NCBI RefSeq assembly: GCF_003431975.1
Contig: NZ_CP027116.1
Coordinates: 3,410,001 to 3,474,000 of the forward strand
Direction: 5' to 3'
Source of the DNA: Bacillus pumilus
GTDB taxonomy: Bacteria; Bacillota; Bacilli; Bacillales; Bacillaceae
DNA length: 64,000 nucleotides
Shown: one piece after another, positions 33,660 through 42,216 of the stretch
How positions within the stretch are numbered: position 1 is the first letter of the stretch
How the letters are laid out: each line of letters starts with the position of its first letter
The notes under the pieces: model-generated
Told to the model about the DNA's origin: nothing
The model's database searches: none
Seen by the model: the letters and a program-made list of their open reading frames with translations, nothing else
Translations under genes and position numbers: made by a program

Positions 33660-36026
33660 TTAGATAATTTGATGCTCTTTTAAGAAATCTGTAATTCTTT
33701 TCGTATTCTGATTATCGTTAAAGCTGTTGATTTTCAGATATTTTTCTTTATATTCATCTTCCACAACATATTGACGATCGATCGCATGTTTCACAATACG
33801 AATCAACTCATGTGTATTATATGCAATCGGTCCTGGTGCATTTTCATCGTTTACAGGAGGAATCGCCTTATACTGTCTAATCAAGTAATCTTTTTCTTCC
33901 CAATAAAAAATAGGGTAGGCTCCTCTATATTGTGCATCATAAATAGCAGAAGAATAATCAGTGATAAACACGTTTGATACTTTTAGCGCTTCCGACGGAT
34001 TATCAGAAATAATATGTTTATACTGAGGCAAGTTTTGATAAACGTACTGAGAAAACTTGTTATGCGGTACAATTAACAGACGTTCAAGAAGGCCTGCTTC
34101 TTCAAAGCTTTTGATGATTTTGATCAGAACTCTATAGTAAGATGTTTCTTCAATTCTATTCGTATAAATAAGCCCCTCTTCCCAATATCGGTAAGTAGGC
34201 ATAAAGGCGATCTTGTCTGCACCATCTACTAATTTGGCATGATCAAAGGTTGCCAGCCCTGTCAAAATTAAATCCTCACGATCATAGTTCATTTTATAAA
34301 ATTCACCGGCCTCTAATTCAGAGCTGATGACTGATTTATAAATATTGTATTGATTCTTGTCTTTATGGAATCCAAAAGCCATTGGATTATCAACCGGTTT
34401 AGCAAACATAATTCCATGCTGTAAAAAGACGAGTGGGACACTCATAATTCTCTCTCTGAGATGATCAATATATAATCTATCATTCAACACATGGTTAGAT
34501 AATTCACTTGATATAAAATAGCTGGCATTAAAGATACTTAAATAATGTCTGAGGCTATATTTTGGTATGATTCCCTTTCCATATTTCGCTTTCAATGCTG
34601 GATATGCGCTTGATTTCTTATTAAGAATAAAGTAATTTTTTGAGTCTGTTTGACAATTCTCTTGTACATAGTCATAAACTCTTATAGCTGATTCATCTGC
34701 TTTATCACTCTTTTTTTCAAAAAACAAATTCACGCCGTACTTTTTGTCTTTATAGAATGATGATAGGATACTCGCTATTTTTATTTTCACTTTACTAAAT
34801 AAAGAATATTCCTTTGAATAAGGAATAATGGTGGATGTTACATTCCCAAATAGATTTGTTCTTAGTACTTGAAGCTTGTCCCCATTCTTTTTCGTGATAT
34901 ATGTTTTCACCTTTTTGTCTCTTTTTTTCAATCTTAAACTATGGATAATTCGATGATCATTTCCCACGAACAAGTTATTATGAATTCTGCTGTCTAAATC
35001 AAGATCATTTAACGAAATTTTAAAGAACCCATATCTTTTCAACAATTTGATTTTTCTAAATGGCCTTATAAATTTCGCCACCTGATGCTCAGAGTTTCTA
35101 ATGTAAAGATATTCATACTTTTGATCTGAATTATACGCATAATGCGTCAATCTTCCATAAACATAAAAACTATTAAACAAACTAAAGATGCGTAATCTCG
35201 ACGTATGTTTAGTAACGAGATATGGGTTTCCTCTCACTAAGTAAACACCATTCGCCCTGACATATATGTAATATCTTTGTTTATTAATCACCAAGATATT
35301 GAGAATATTGTCATCTTTAAACTGCTCTAAGGTATCTTTACCAAAAACTTTAAGCGGCTGATATCTAGGAACGAGTCTAAAGTTAACGATTTTCTTTTGA
35401 TCCGTCACTTTATTTAAAATTTTAATTTGATTACGATTATTTACAGTCACTTCAATATCTTTATGTTCCTGCATCACATCAAACAGAATTTTCCTTACAT
35501 TTAGTTCTTTATTTTGACAGTCATAGGTAATGACAAAGTGGAAAGGACTGTATTTAATAAAAGAGATATTCACAAATCGTTTATCTTCACCTACATTGGT
35601 CAAATTTATTTTGTAATTCCGATTAATCTCATCTACATTCAGCAGACCCGAAAATAATATCAGTTCCTCTCCGCCGTTATACAAACCATACCGATCTAAA
35701 CCTAATGGCTTGACATAGATATCCTCAAATTGATTATGAATTTCAATAGGAAGTAGTTGATCTGGCTGTATCATATCTGAGCTTTCTTTGACAATATACA
35801 AGTTACGATCCTTCGCATAGAGATAGACCAATTCATTAGAATTGTCTATTGTTGATTCAAAAATCATCTGGTCCTTTACATCAATTTCACAAATCCATTT
35901 AGATTCATTTACATTTAGCTTTTGAAATTCAAAAGTGCATAACTTCTCTATGTCATCAATATATAACACTAACTTATGTTCATCTAAATTAAGAATTTCT
36001 AAAAAATTATGATAAAGTTTGTACAT
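33660..36026 (-). CDS. CDP-glycerol glycerophosphotransferase-like protein, 788 residues
   Basis: The C-terminal 300 residues carry the Glyphos_transf signature: YFISSELSNH, FLQHGIMF with His537, the ATFDH..FMPTYRYWEEG donor-site segment and FITDYSSAIYDAQYRG (about 687-702). This is the family of TagF, TagB and TarL, which add glycerol- or ribitol-phosphate from CDP-alditols. The N-terminal 450 residues are unlike TagF: hydrophilic, beta-rich, Tyr/Asn/Lys-rich, with no motif I recognise. No membrane segment. The gene stands alone between its own terminator and that of tagF, is visibly AT-rich, and has no counterpart between tagF and tagG in B. subtilis 168 as I recall. It may add an alternative alditol-phosphate; the substrate is unknown. 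Confidence 0.8.
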   Translation of the reverse strand: MYKLYHNFLEILNLDEHKLVLYIDDIEKLCTFEFQKLNVNESKWICEIDVKDQMIFESTIDNSNELVYLYAKDRNLYIVKESSDMIQPDQLLPIEIHNQFEDIYVKPLGLDRYGLYNGGEELILFSGLLNVDEINRNYKINLTNVGEDKRFVNISFIKYSPFHFVITYDCQNKELNVRKILFDVMQEHKDIEVTVNNRNQIKILNKVTDQKKIVNFRLVPRYQPLKVFGKDTLEQFKDDNILNILVINKQRYYIYVRANGVYLVRGNPYLVTKHTSRLRIFSLFNSFYVYGRLTHYAYNSDQKYEYLYIRNSEHQVAKFIRPFRKIKLLKRYGFFKISLNDLDLDSRIHNNLFVGNDHRIIHSLRLKKRDKKVKTYITKKNGDKLQVLRTNLFGNVTSTIIPYSKEYSLFSKVKIKIASILSSFYKDKKYGVNLFFEKKSDKADESAIRVYDYVQENCQTDSKNYFILNKKSSAYPALKAKYGKGIIPKYSLRHYLSIFNASYFISSELSNHVLNDRLYIDHLRERIMSVPLVFLQHGIMFAKPVDNPMAFGFHKDKNQYNIYKSVISSELEAGEFYKMNYDREDLILTGLATFDHAKLVDGADKIAFMPTYRYWEEGLIYTNRIEETSYYRVLIKIIKSFEEAGLLERLLIVPHNKFSQYVYQNLPQYKHIISDNPSEALKVSNVFITDYSSAIYDAQYRGAYPIFYWEEKDYLIRQYKAIPPVNDENAPGPIAYNTHELIRIVKHAIDRQYVVEDEYKEKYLKINSFNDNQNTKRITDFLKEHQII

Positions 36027-36165
36027 TGAAGCACCTCTATATTTTTTTCAGCAAATTTACAATACCGTATAATCTTATCTAAATTTAGCATGTTTATTGT
36101 TAAATTTCTATCTTTTTTTATTTTTACCATTACTTTTAAATATGTGTACATTGTAATAAAAAACA

Positions 36166-36204
36166 CAAAAAGTACCGTTCAAAAATAAAGAACGGTACTT
36201 TTTA
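36166..36204 (-). terminator. terminator after tagF
   Basis: Minus-strand AAAGTACCGTTC / GAACGGTACTTT with a nine-base loop, then TTTTG; strong stem separating tagF from the downstream gene. Confidence 0.85.
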
Positions 36205-36206
36205 AA

Positions 36207-38462
36207 CTATTTTTCAGAAAACACTACTTCCACCACACGCTTCGATGACTCTCCGCTCTCTAAGTAGCAGAATTTTTCATAAAACGGTGCAAATGAACCT
36301 GGCAAGGTAAAGGTTGGCTGTTCTGTTTCTCTTACCCAGTCAATGACGCTTGATGTCTCTTTCACAAGAGGTCCAGGAGCTTCTTGTTCAAAATCGAAAT
36401 AGAAGCCTCTCAGCTTGTCACGATATGTTTCGATGTCTGGTACATAGAACAGCATCGGACGCTTGAGGTTTGCATAATCAAAGAACACAGATGAGTAGTC
36501 AGTGATGAGCAGATCAGAGATCATGTAAAGGTCTCTAATGTCTTCGTAATGAGAGAAGTCATAGGCAAAGCCTTCATACGGTCCTAAATCAAAGTTTTCA
36601 GCGACTAAATAATGCATACGCAGAATGATGATATATTCGTCTCCGATAGCAGCTCTTAGCTCATGCAAATCAAGGTCTAAATCAAATTTGTACTGCCCTT
36701 TTTTATAAAATTGATCGTCTCTCCACGTCGGAGCATATAAGATCATTTTTTTATCAAGCGGCAGGTTCATCTTTTGTTTTAGTGCTCTCATCGTTTCTTC
36801 ATTGTTTTGATTGTGAAGGAAGTCGTTTCTCGGATATCCTGACTCAATCATGGTCTTCTGGAATTGGAACGCACGTGTAAAGATTTCAGTCGAATAAGCA
36901 TTTGGAGAAATGAGATAGTCCCAATTCGATGCTTCTTTCGTAAAATTCTTTTTGTATTTCTTCGTGTTTGTTCCAGGCATATGGACCTCGTCCATATCCA
37001 TCGCTAGTCGTTTTAACGGCGTACCATGCCATGTCTGTAAGTAAGTTGTATGCTCTGGTTTTGGAATCCATAGCGGCAAACGGCTGTTGACGACCCAATA
37101 CTCGGCTCTTGCCATGGCAAAAATCCATTTCAATGACAGACGATTGATATAGTAAATGCCCTTTTCTTTAAACGGTGCTTCATGCCCTTTTTTCACGCTC
37201 CAGATCAACGTATATTCAGGGTGATTTTCTTTCATATACTCATAGATCCCACGCGGGTTACAACTGAATTGTTTTCCATTAAAGCTTTCAAAAACAACTG
37301 TTTTCTTTTTGACAGACATTTTACTCGCCAGCTTAAAGGTCGTTTTAAAGGTCCTTGTTACAAGACGATTACGGACTTTTTTGATTTTGCCAATTTTCTT
37401 TTTGAATTTCTTCCACTTGCTTTTGATAAAGTACTTAGCACGTGTTTTCATTGTGTAATCATTAATTCGGATACCAAGCGTTTGTCTCTTTTTCTTTCGA
37501 TACACCTCATACCGAATCGGGACATTGTTCTTCTTTTGTATTTGGACGAGCCCTTTTAATTGATTAGACCGGTCTCCAAGCACAAGAGATGGTGTTGTTA
37601 AAGTCTCTTCTGTTCCGTTAACTTCACATATAAATTCAAAATACATTCTATAGATATATCTCTCGTCTGTAGAATAGGTTAATAATCCTAAAGGAACTTC
37701 AACATTGAATGGATATATTTCCGGCATCTCCCCATCCGTTCTATAACCATCAATATCACTTTTTTGTTGATAGTTTACGGGGAACCGATGCTCTACTTCG
37801 TCCCTTTTGAAAAGAATTTGGATTTTTTTGATTCGATAAGAGTGCTCAGCACTTATGACACCACAATACCCACTTACAGTAAGAAGATTGGTCTCATCGA
37901 GTGCTATCTGTTTTGTTTTCGTGATCTTCATCTCTCGCTTGATCTTAATAGAAGCATTCCCTTTATCTGTACGATATGGCACAGCAAGCAGCAGAGCGTT
38001 TTTATTTTCTATGAAACAGAGTTCCGGCATTTCCACATCAAGCTTTAGACGATGCTTATAATAAGGATTGTCGTGTTCATCTAGGAATTGGCCTTCTCCC
38101 TCTTCCAATTCAGCCTCTTCGTCATCTCCATCGGAATCATATGAGGAGTCTTCGGTTTCATCTTCACTCTCACTGCTATCAGTCATTTCAGAAAAATCCG
38201 TCACATATAAATTATACGTTTGCCCTTCTTCCATTTGATTCAAGAAAGAATTTTCATGAATCTCTATTTTAAACTGATTTTCCACTAGATGTTTAAGAGG
38301 AAGGTAAACTTCCTGATTCGTGACCCTTTCTCTCATGAGTAAGTAAAATAATCGACCTTCTAACGGCCTATCATCATCTATCCTCAATAAAATTTCTATT
38401 TTTTCGTTGTGGTTCTTTAAACTTTCAACAACACTATTCTTCCGAACGCTCTCTTCAATCAT
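36207..38462 (-). CDS. tagF: TagF, poly(glycerol phosphate) polymerase
   Basis: 751 residues. C-terminal Glyphos_transf domain with LQTWHGTPLKRLAMDMD, ILYAPTWRDDQF, IILRMHYLVAE and LLITDYSSVFFDYANLKRP, holding the two catalytic His motifs; a basic, amphipathic membrane-targeting region lies near 345-395 (many Lys/Arg). It extends the linkage unit with glycerol-3-phosphate from CDP-glycerol made by TagD. Length equals B. subtilis TagF (746). Odd feature: residues 92-131 are an almost purely acidic/Ser tract (SSESEDETEDSS..DGDDEEAELEEGEG) that I do not recall in TagF of 168. 87 bases after tagE. Confidence 0.93.
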   Translation of the reverse strand: MIEESVRKNSVVESLKNHNEKIEILLRIDDDRPLEGRLFYLLMRERVTNQEVYLPLKHLVENQFKIEIHENSFLNQMEEGQTYNLYVTDFSEMTDSSESEDETEDSSYDSDGDDEEAELEEGEGQFLDEHDNPYYKHRLKLDVEMPELCFIENKNALLLAVPYRTDKGNASIKIKREMKITKTKQIALDETNLLTVSGYCGVISAEHSYRIKKIQILFKRDEVEHRFPVNYQQKSDIDGYRTDGEMPEIYPFNVEVPLGLLTYSTDERYIYRMYFEFICEVNGTEETLTTPSLVLGDRSNQLKGLVQIQKKNNVPIRYEVYRKKKRQTLGIRINDYTMKTRAKYFIKSKWKKFKKKIGKIKKVRNRLVTRTFKTTFKLASKMSVKKKTVVFESFNGKQFSCNPRGIYEYMKENHPEYTLIWSVKKGHEAPFKEKGIYYINRLSLKWIFAMARAEYWVVNSRLPLWIPKPEHTTYLQTWHGTPLKRLAMDMDEVHMPGTNTKKYKKNFTKEASNWDYLISPNAYSTEIFTRAFQFQKTMIESGYPRNDFLHNQNNEETMRALKQKMNLPLDKKMILYAPTWRDDQFYKKGQYKFDLDLDLHELRAAIGDEYIIILRMHYLVAENFDLGPYEGFAYDFSHYEDIRDLYMISDLLITDYSSVFFDYANLKRPMLFYVPDIETYRDKLRGFYFDFEQEAPGPLVKETSSVIDWVRETEQPTFTLPGSFAPFYEKFCYLESGESSKRVVEVVFSEK

Positions 38463-38549
38463 TAATCATTTATCTCCTCTGTTCATCGAAATCTTATGCT
38501 TCTTCTCATACTTATAAAACGATGTATGATAAATAAAAGTTTCTATTAT

Positions 38550-40583
38550 TTATTTATTCACCTTCCAAGAATAATTCCCTTTAATTGTCTTGTAAGAAAC
38601 ACCGTCAACTTTTGACACATCTTTTTCATTGAGCAAATGCTCAGCAATTGGCAAACGCTGATTGATTTGGTTGTATTCTTCGTCTCTCATTCTCATATAG
38701 AAATCAACATATTTTGTTTTGTTTCGTTTCAATGCCGCTTGTATGGATGCATGTCCAATTGGGAAGGACACCTTTAAACTTTCGACTTTTTTAGAGAATA
38801 GCTCAGCATGGTTACGCCGATCATAGCCGACAAGTTCTAATATAACCTTTTTTCGTTTTTCAATAACACCTTCCATTTGCAAATCCAATGAAAGAATATG
38901 ATGTTCAACACCAATTTCCACTAATTTGAAATGAATAGGCTTCATCATCCTTTGAATTTGGTCTCTTTTTTCTCGCGCTTCTATCATTTTGTGAAGTGCC
39001 GCTATCCAGTTTTCATAATAGTTAGGGATTGAATATATCTCTGCAATCTCCTGACAATTTTCTGAAAACATCTGATACTGTTCATCGTTTTTCAACAATT
39101 CAATGATTTTGTTAGCTAGCTGTTTCACTTCATAATGCTCAACAACAAAGCCATTAAACTGATTTTTCACAAGTGTGCTAGCACCATAATCGTAATTATA
39201 GGTAATCACAGGGCAATTGTTAACAATTGATTCCATGATGGACAATGGACAGCCTTCAAAGACAGAGGTAGAGATAGACATTCTAGCTGTTCTAAATTCA
39301 GCATCAGGATTTTGAGTGAATCCTTTTAAAAAGACATTCTTTTCTAAGTTTAATCTTTTAATTTCTTGTTTTAACTGCTTTTCTTGAGGACCTGAACCGT
39401 AGATTTCAAGCCTCGCATTTGGTACTTCTTTTATCACAAATTCAAATGAACGGATGGCATCTATGACATTTTTTATTTTGGTTAATCTCGCCATCATCAG
39501 AACCTTATTCGGATCCGCATTATAGTGATCTTGTACTTGATGTGACGAACGATCTAGTGTATGTGGTGTTAAAAAGAAGATATTTTGACGACCAAATTGT
39601 TTCTCTACGTCTGTTTTCTGCTCTTCAGTGATAAAAAAGACGGCATCTACTTTTTGTTTTCTTATTTGGGTAAATAATTCATTATAATCAGAACGTAATT
39701 CTGTCTTTTCTGTTTCATAGTGTTTACTGTGAATAATTGCTGAAAAATAAGAAGAACTTCTTTTTTTCAATTGGAACACATACTTATCCTGTTTCCGGCT
39801 ATCAACTAAAAAGAGTTTTTTCCGATCATTTTTATACTGAATAGTCGTAAGCCACTCTTGTCTTAATGCTTTTTCATTTTTAAAGGTTTTTATCCCATCA
39901 TGGGCATACCAAATGATGTCTCTCAATTTACTTTTAGATTCTTCCTTGAGATCCGCATACTCTTTTTTCATATAAACATAAGTCTGCTCATAAATGAATA
40001 GTTCTCGATAGACATTGCCAGTTTCCTGAGAGAAATAGGAAACTTTATGCAACTGCCCTTGTGAATTATATTCCTCTCGCTTCTCCAACTGCTGATTTGG
40101 ATGAAAATAATCAACCATCTCAATTTGATTAGATTTTTCATTCCTAATAAAACGAACAGAGGGATCTTCTTGATCACATACCACTTTATTCATGTTGTCA
40201 GCGTGATAAGATGGCTGATACTGTTCCTTTGGTTTACAATTTGGAATAAGGAAATCCACATACATATTTTGAATTTTCGTCATTTTAGGATCCACTTTCT
40301 GTTTATCAATGATCCCTTTCACTTTCTGAGAAAATTCTTGATCATATGAAAAGGTCAAAAAATGAGTTGAAACATTCTTTAACCCAAATAGGTTCGCACG
40401 TAGCAATAACGACTTCGTCATACCACCATATTTTTCTTTAATTCTTCCAGTAATAAAGTAGTACTCCATATCAGGAATTTGCAATTGTTGCTGCGGTTGA
40501 CTTTGATTATTTTCATGTGTCTTTTTTCTAAGCTTGTTAAACCATTTTGGGATCAAAACACTCAACCTTTCATTGTTGTCCAT
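38550..40583 (-). CDS. tagE: TagE, poly(glycerol-phosphate) alpha-glucosyltransferase
   Basis: 677 residues. N-terminal region (about 45-345) of the TagE/GtfA-type, with YYFITGRIKEKYGGMTKSLLLRANLF; C-terminal GT4 donor domain at about 360-520 (KVLMMARLTKIKNVIDAI, IYGSGPQEKQLK, TSVFEGCPLSIMESI with the EX7E motif). It puts alpha-glucose from UDP-glucose (GtaB) on poly(glycerol phosphate) in the cytoplasm. In B. subtilis tagDEF is one operon; here a terminator-like hairpin lies between tagD and tagE. Confidence 0.92.
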   Translation of the reverse strand: MDNNERLSVLIPKWFNKLRKKTHENNQSQPQQQLQIPDMEYYFITGRIKEKYGGMTKSLLLRANLFGLKNVSTHFLTFSYDQEFSQKVKGIIDKQKVDPKMTKIQNMYVDFLIPNCKPKEQYQPSYHADNMNKVVCDQEDPSVRFIRNEKSNQIEMVDYFHPNQQLEKREEYNSQGQLHKVSYFSQETGNVYRELFIYEQTYVYMKKEYADLKEESKSKLRDIIWYAHDGIKTFKNEKALRQEWLTTIQYKNDRKKLFLVDSRKQDKYVFQLKKRSSSYFSAIIHSKHYETEKTELRSDYNELFTQIRKQKVDAVFFITEEQKTDVEKQFGRQNIFFLTPHTLDRSSHQVQDHYNADPNKVLMMARLTKIKNVIDAIRSFEFVIKEVPNARLEIYGSGPQEKQLKQEIKRLNLEKNVFLKGFTQNPDAEFRTARMSISTSVFEGCPLSIMESIVNNCPVITYNYDYGASTLVKNQFNGFVVEHYEVKQLANKIIELLKNDEQYQMFSENCQEIAEIYSIPNYYENWIAALHKMIEAREKRDQIQRMMKPIHFKLVEIGVEHHILSLDLQMEGVIEKRKKVILELVGYDRRNHAELFSKKVESLKVSFPIGHASIQAALKRNKTKYVDFYMRMRDEEYNQINQRLPIAEHLLNEKDVSKVDGVSYKTIKGNYSWKVNK

Positions 40584-40629
40584 TTATTCCGTCGATATTT
40601 AAATAAATTTTTAAACGATATGTTAACAT

Positions 40630-40666
40630 AAAAAAGCGCTTCTCACCAAAAGATAAGAAGCACTAT
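40630..40666 (-). terminator. terminator between tagD and tagE
   Basis: Minus-strand AGTGCTTCT / AGAAGCGCT with a 12-base loop, followed by TTTTTT. It may act as an attenuator between tagD and tagE rather than full stop. Confidence 0.75.
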
Positions 40667-40675
40667 CTTAAATAA

Positions 40676-41065
40676 TTAAAGTCCCGCAATTTCTTCCTTA
40701 ATTTGTGTTGTCGAGATGCCTTCTGTTCTTTTCAAGTACACGACTTCGCAATGCTCTTTCAAGAAATCGAATTTACCTTCCCAGTCATCTCCCATGACAA
40801 ACACATCGATATCGTGCTCTTGCACGTCACGGACTTTTTGATCCCAGTTGTTTTCTGGAATGACTTCGTCTACATAACGAATGGTTTCAAGAATCAGCTT
40901 TCGATGCTCGTAACTATGATAAGCCTTTTTTGATTTTTGTAAGTTAAACTCATCTGTTGAAATAGCAACTACTAAATAATCTCCAAGCTGCTTTGCACGT
41001 TCTAGCAGCTTAATGTGCCCCCAGTGTAATAAATCAAATGTACCGTAAGTAATAACTTTCTTCAT
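40676..41065 (-). CDS. tagD: TagD, glycerol-3-phosphate cytidylyltransferase
   Basis: 129 residues beginning MKKVITYGTFDLLHWGHIKLL with the HxGH nucleotidyl-transfer motif (HWGH) and the C-terminal RTEGISTT signature. It makes CDP-glycerol from CTP and glycerol-3-phosphate for TagB and TagF. The ATG at 41065 matches the B. subtilis start; an in-frame ATG at 41074 lies only about three bases from GGAG, while 41065 lies about 12 away, so the start is not settled by SD spacing. Divergent from tagA across a 369-base region with a PhoP/WalR-like box. Full family length. Confidence 0.95.
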   Translation of the reverse strand: MKKVITYGTFDLLHWGHIKLLERAKQLGDYLVVAISTDEFNLQKSKKAYHSYEHRKLILETIRYVDEVIPENNWDQKVRDVQEHDIDVFVMGDDWEGKFDFLKEHCEVVYLKRTEGISTTQIKEEIAGL

Positions 41066-41320
41066 TGCAAACATGAACTCCTTTCTTCATTCCTTATTCA
41101 ACTGCTTCATGCAGTAATGTTTATCCATAATCCTATGATTTTCGATCGTACTTTTCGCTCTTCGGAACCTCATTATATCACAGCGCCCATCAAACGTTAA
41201 GCGGATGTAAAGACAAACTATTTCCAATTTATTGGGCGCAAGAGGGAAAGTCTGAAGAATCAATGTTTCATAGAGCACCTTCCATCATAAATGATGAAAA
41301 TGTCATGAAATTTAAAGGTT

Positions 41321-41337
41321 TGTAAAGTTATTGTTAA
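41321..41337. promoter_or_regulatory. WalR/PhoP-like box in the tagD-tagA divergent region
   Basis: TGTAAA (41321-41326), five bases, TGTTAA (41332-41337): an exact WalR consensus TGTWAH-N5-TGTWAH on the plus strand, and on the minus strand TTAACA-N5-TTTACA followed four bases later by TTTAAA, a PhoP-box-like array. In B. subtilis this divergon is a known PhoP repression target. The rest of the 369-base gap (41066-41434) shows the strong SD AAGGAGG before tagA, a possible -10 (TAAAAT near 41358) and no gene I can support. Confidence 0.65.
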
Positions 41338-41434
41338 TATTTCATGGAGCATCTGTGATAAAATGATGAGTAGGCGAAGAATGAATTTACAATGAACGTT
41401 CATAGATAACAAGATGAAAAAGGAGGTCTAAACA

Positions 41435-42205
41435 ATGCAAACAGAAGTGGTCTCTAACCTTTCTTATGTAAACGGCGACTTAAATGAATTTATCAGCTAT
41501 ATGAACCAGCACCATATTTCTCAAAGAAGGGGCGCCATGATTGCGACTGTCAATCCAGAGATTGGCTATGCTGTCATGAAGGATGATGCGTATCATCAAG
41601 TTGTCTCTTCTGCGGATTATGTTCTACCGGACGGTGTAGGCGTTGTGTTGATGTCACGCATGACGCAAAGTCCGCTAAAGTCAAGAATTGCTGGCTTTGA
41701 TGTCTTCATGTCTATGCTTGATCTAGCAAACAAGCAATCTAAAAGGATTTTTTTATACGGGGCGAAACAAGAAGTGCTTGAGGCTGTTAAACAGCGAATT
41801 GATACGGAATATCCAAATGTGGTCATCGCAGGCAGCTGTGACGGCTATCAAGCCGATAAACGTTTCGTAGCGAAGCAAATCGCCCGTTCGAAAGCAGATA
41901 TGGTGTTCGTAGCTTTAGGTTATCCAAATCAGGAGAACTTTATTTATGAATACCGCCATCTATTCCCGCAGGCTGTTTGCATCGGTTTAGGCGGAAGCTT
42001 CGATGTATTTAGCGGAACGGTGAAGCGTGCACCACGCTGGATGATTAAGACAAATACAGAATGGCTGTACAGATTGATTGTGAATCCATGGAGATGGAAA
42101 CGAATGCTGAATATTCCTAAGTACGCTTTTGCCGTATTGAAAGAAAACAAAGGGAAAAAACGTTACTACCCTGAGCAAGTAAAGGATCAGACGAAGCAGC
42201 TGTGA
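41435..42205 (+). CDS. tagA: TagA, UDP-ManNAc transferase of teichoic linkage unit
   Basis: 256 residues of the WecG/TagA family: MIATVNPEIGYAVMKD (Thr and Asn of the active site), ADYVLPDGVGVVLMSRM with the catalytic Asp, FLYGAKQEVLEAVKQR, VFVALGYPNQENFI and GLGGSFDVFSG. It transfers ManNAc from UDP-ManNAc (MnaA) to GlcNAc-PP-undecaprenol (TagO product), at the membrane through its C-terminal basic tail (WRWKRMLNIPKYAF). ATG 41435 has AAGGAGG. First gene of tagAB, divergent from tagD. Confidence 0.95.
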   Translation: MQTEVVSNLSYVNGDLNEFISYMNQHHISQRRGAMIATVNPEIGYAVMKDDAYHQVVSSADYVLPDGVGVVLMSRMTQSPLKSRIAGFDVFMSMLDLANKQSKRIFLYGAKQEVLEAVKQRIDTEYPNVVIAGSCDGYQADKRFVAKQIARSKADMVFVALGYPNQENFIYEYRHLFPQAVCIGLGGSFDVFSGTVKRAPRWMIKTNTEWLYRLIVNPWRWKRMLNIPKYAFAVLKENKGKKRYYPEQVKDQTKQL

Positions 42206-42216
42206 GAGACTGACCA

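Noticed and set aside
38550-40675. loss of tagDEF as one operon
   Set aside because: The hairpin between tagD and tagE looks like a terminator, but a partial terminator within an operon is possible, so I do not claim separate transcription.
41087-41278. 63-residue open frame on the minus strand upstream of tagD
   Set aside because: Its GTG start lies within the only purine-rich stretch, composition is not protein-like, and the DNA is better explained as regulatory sequence.
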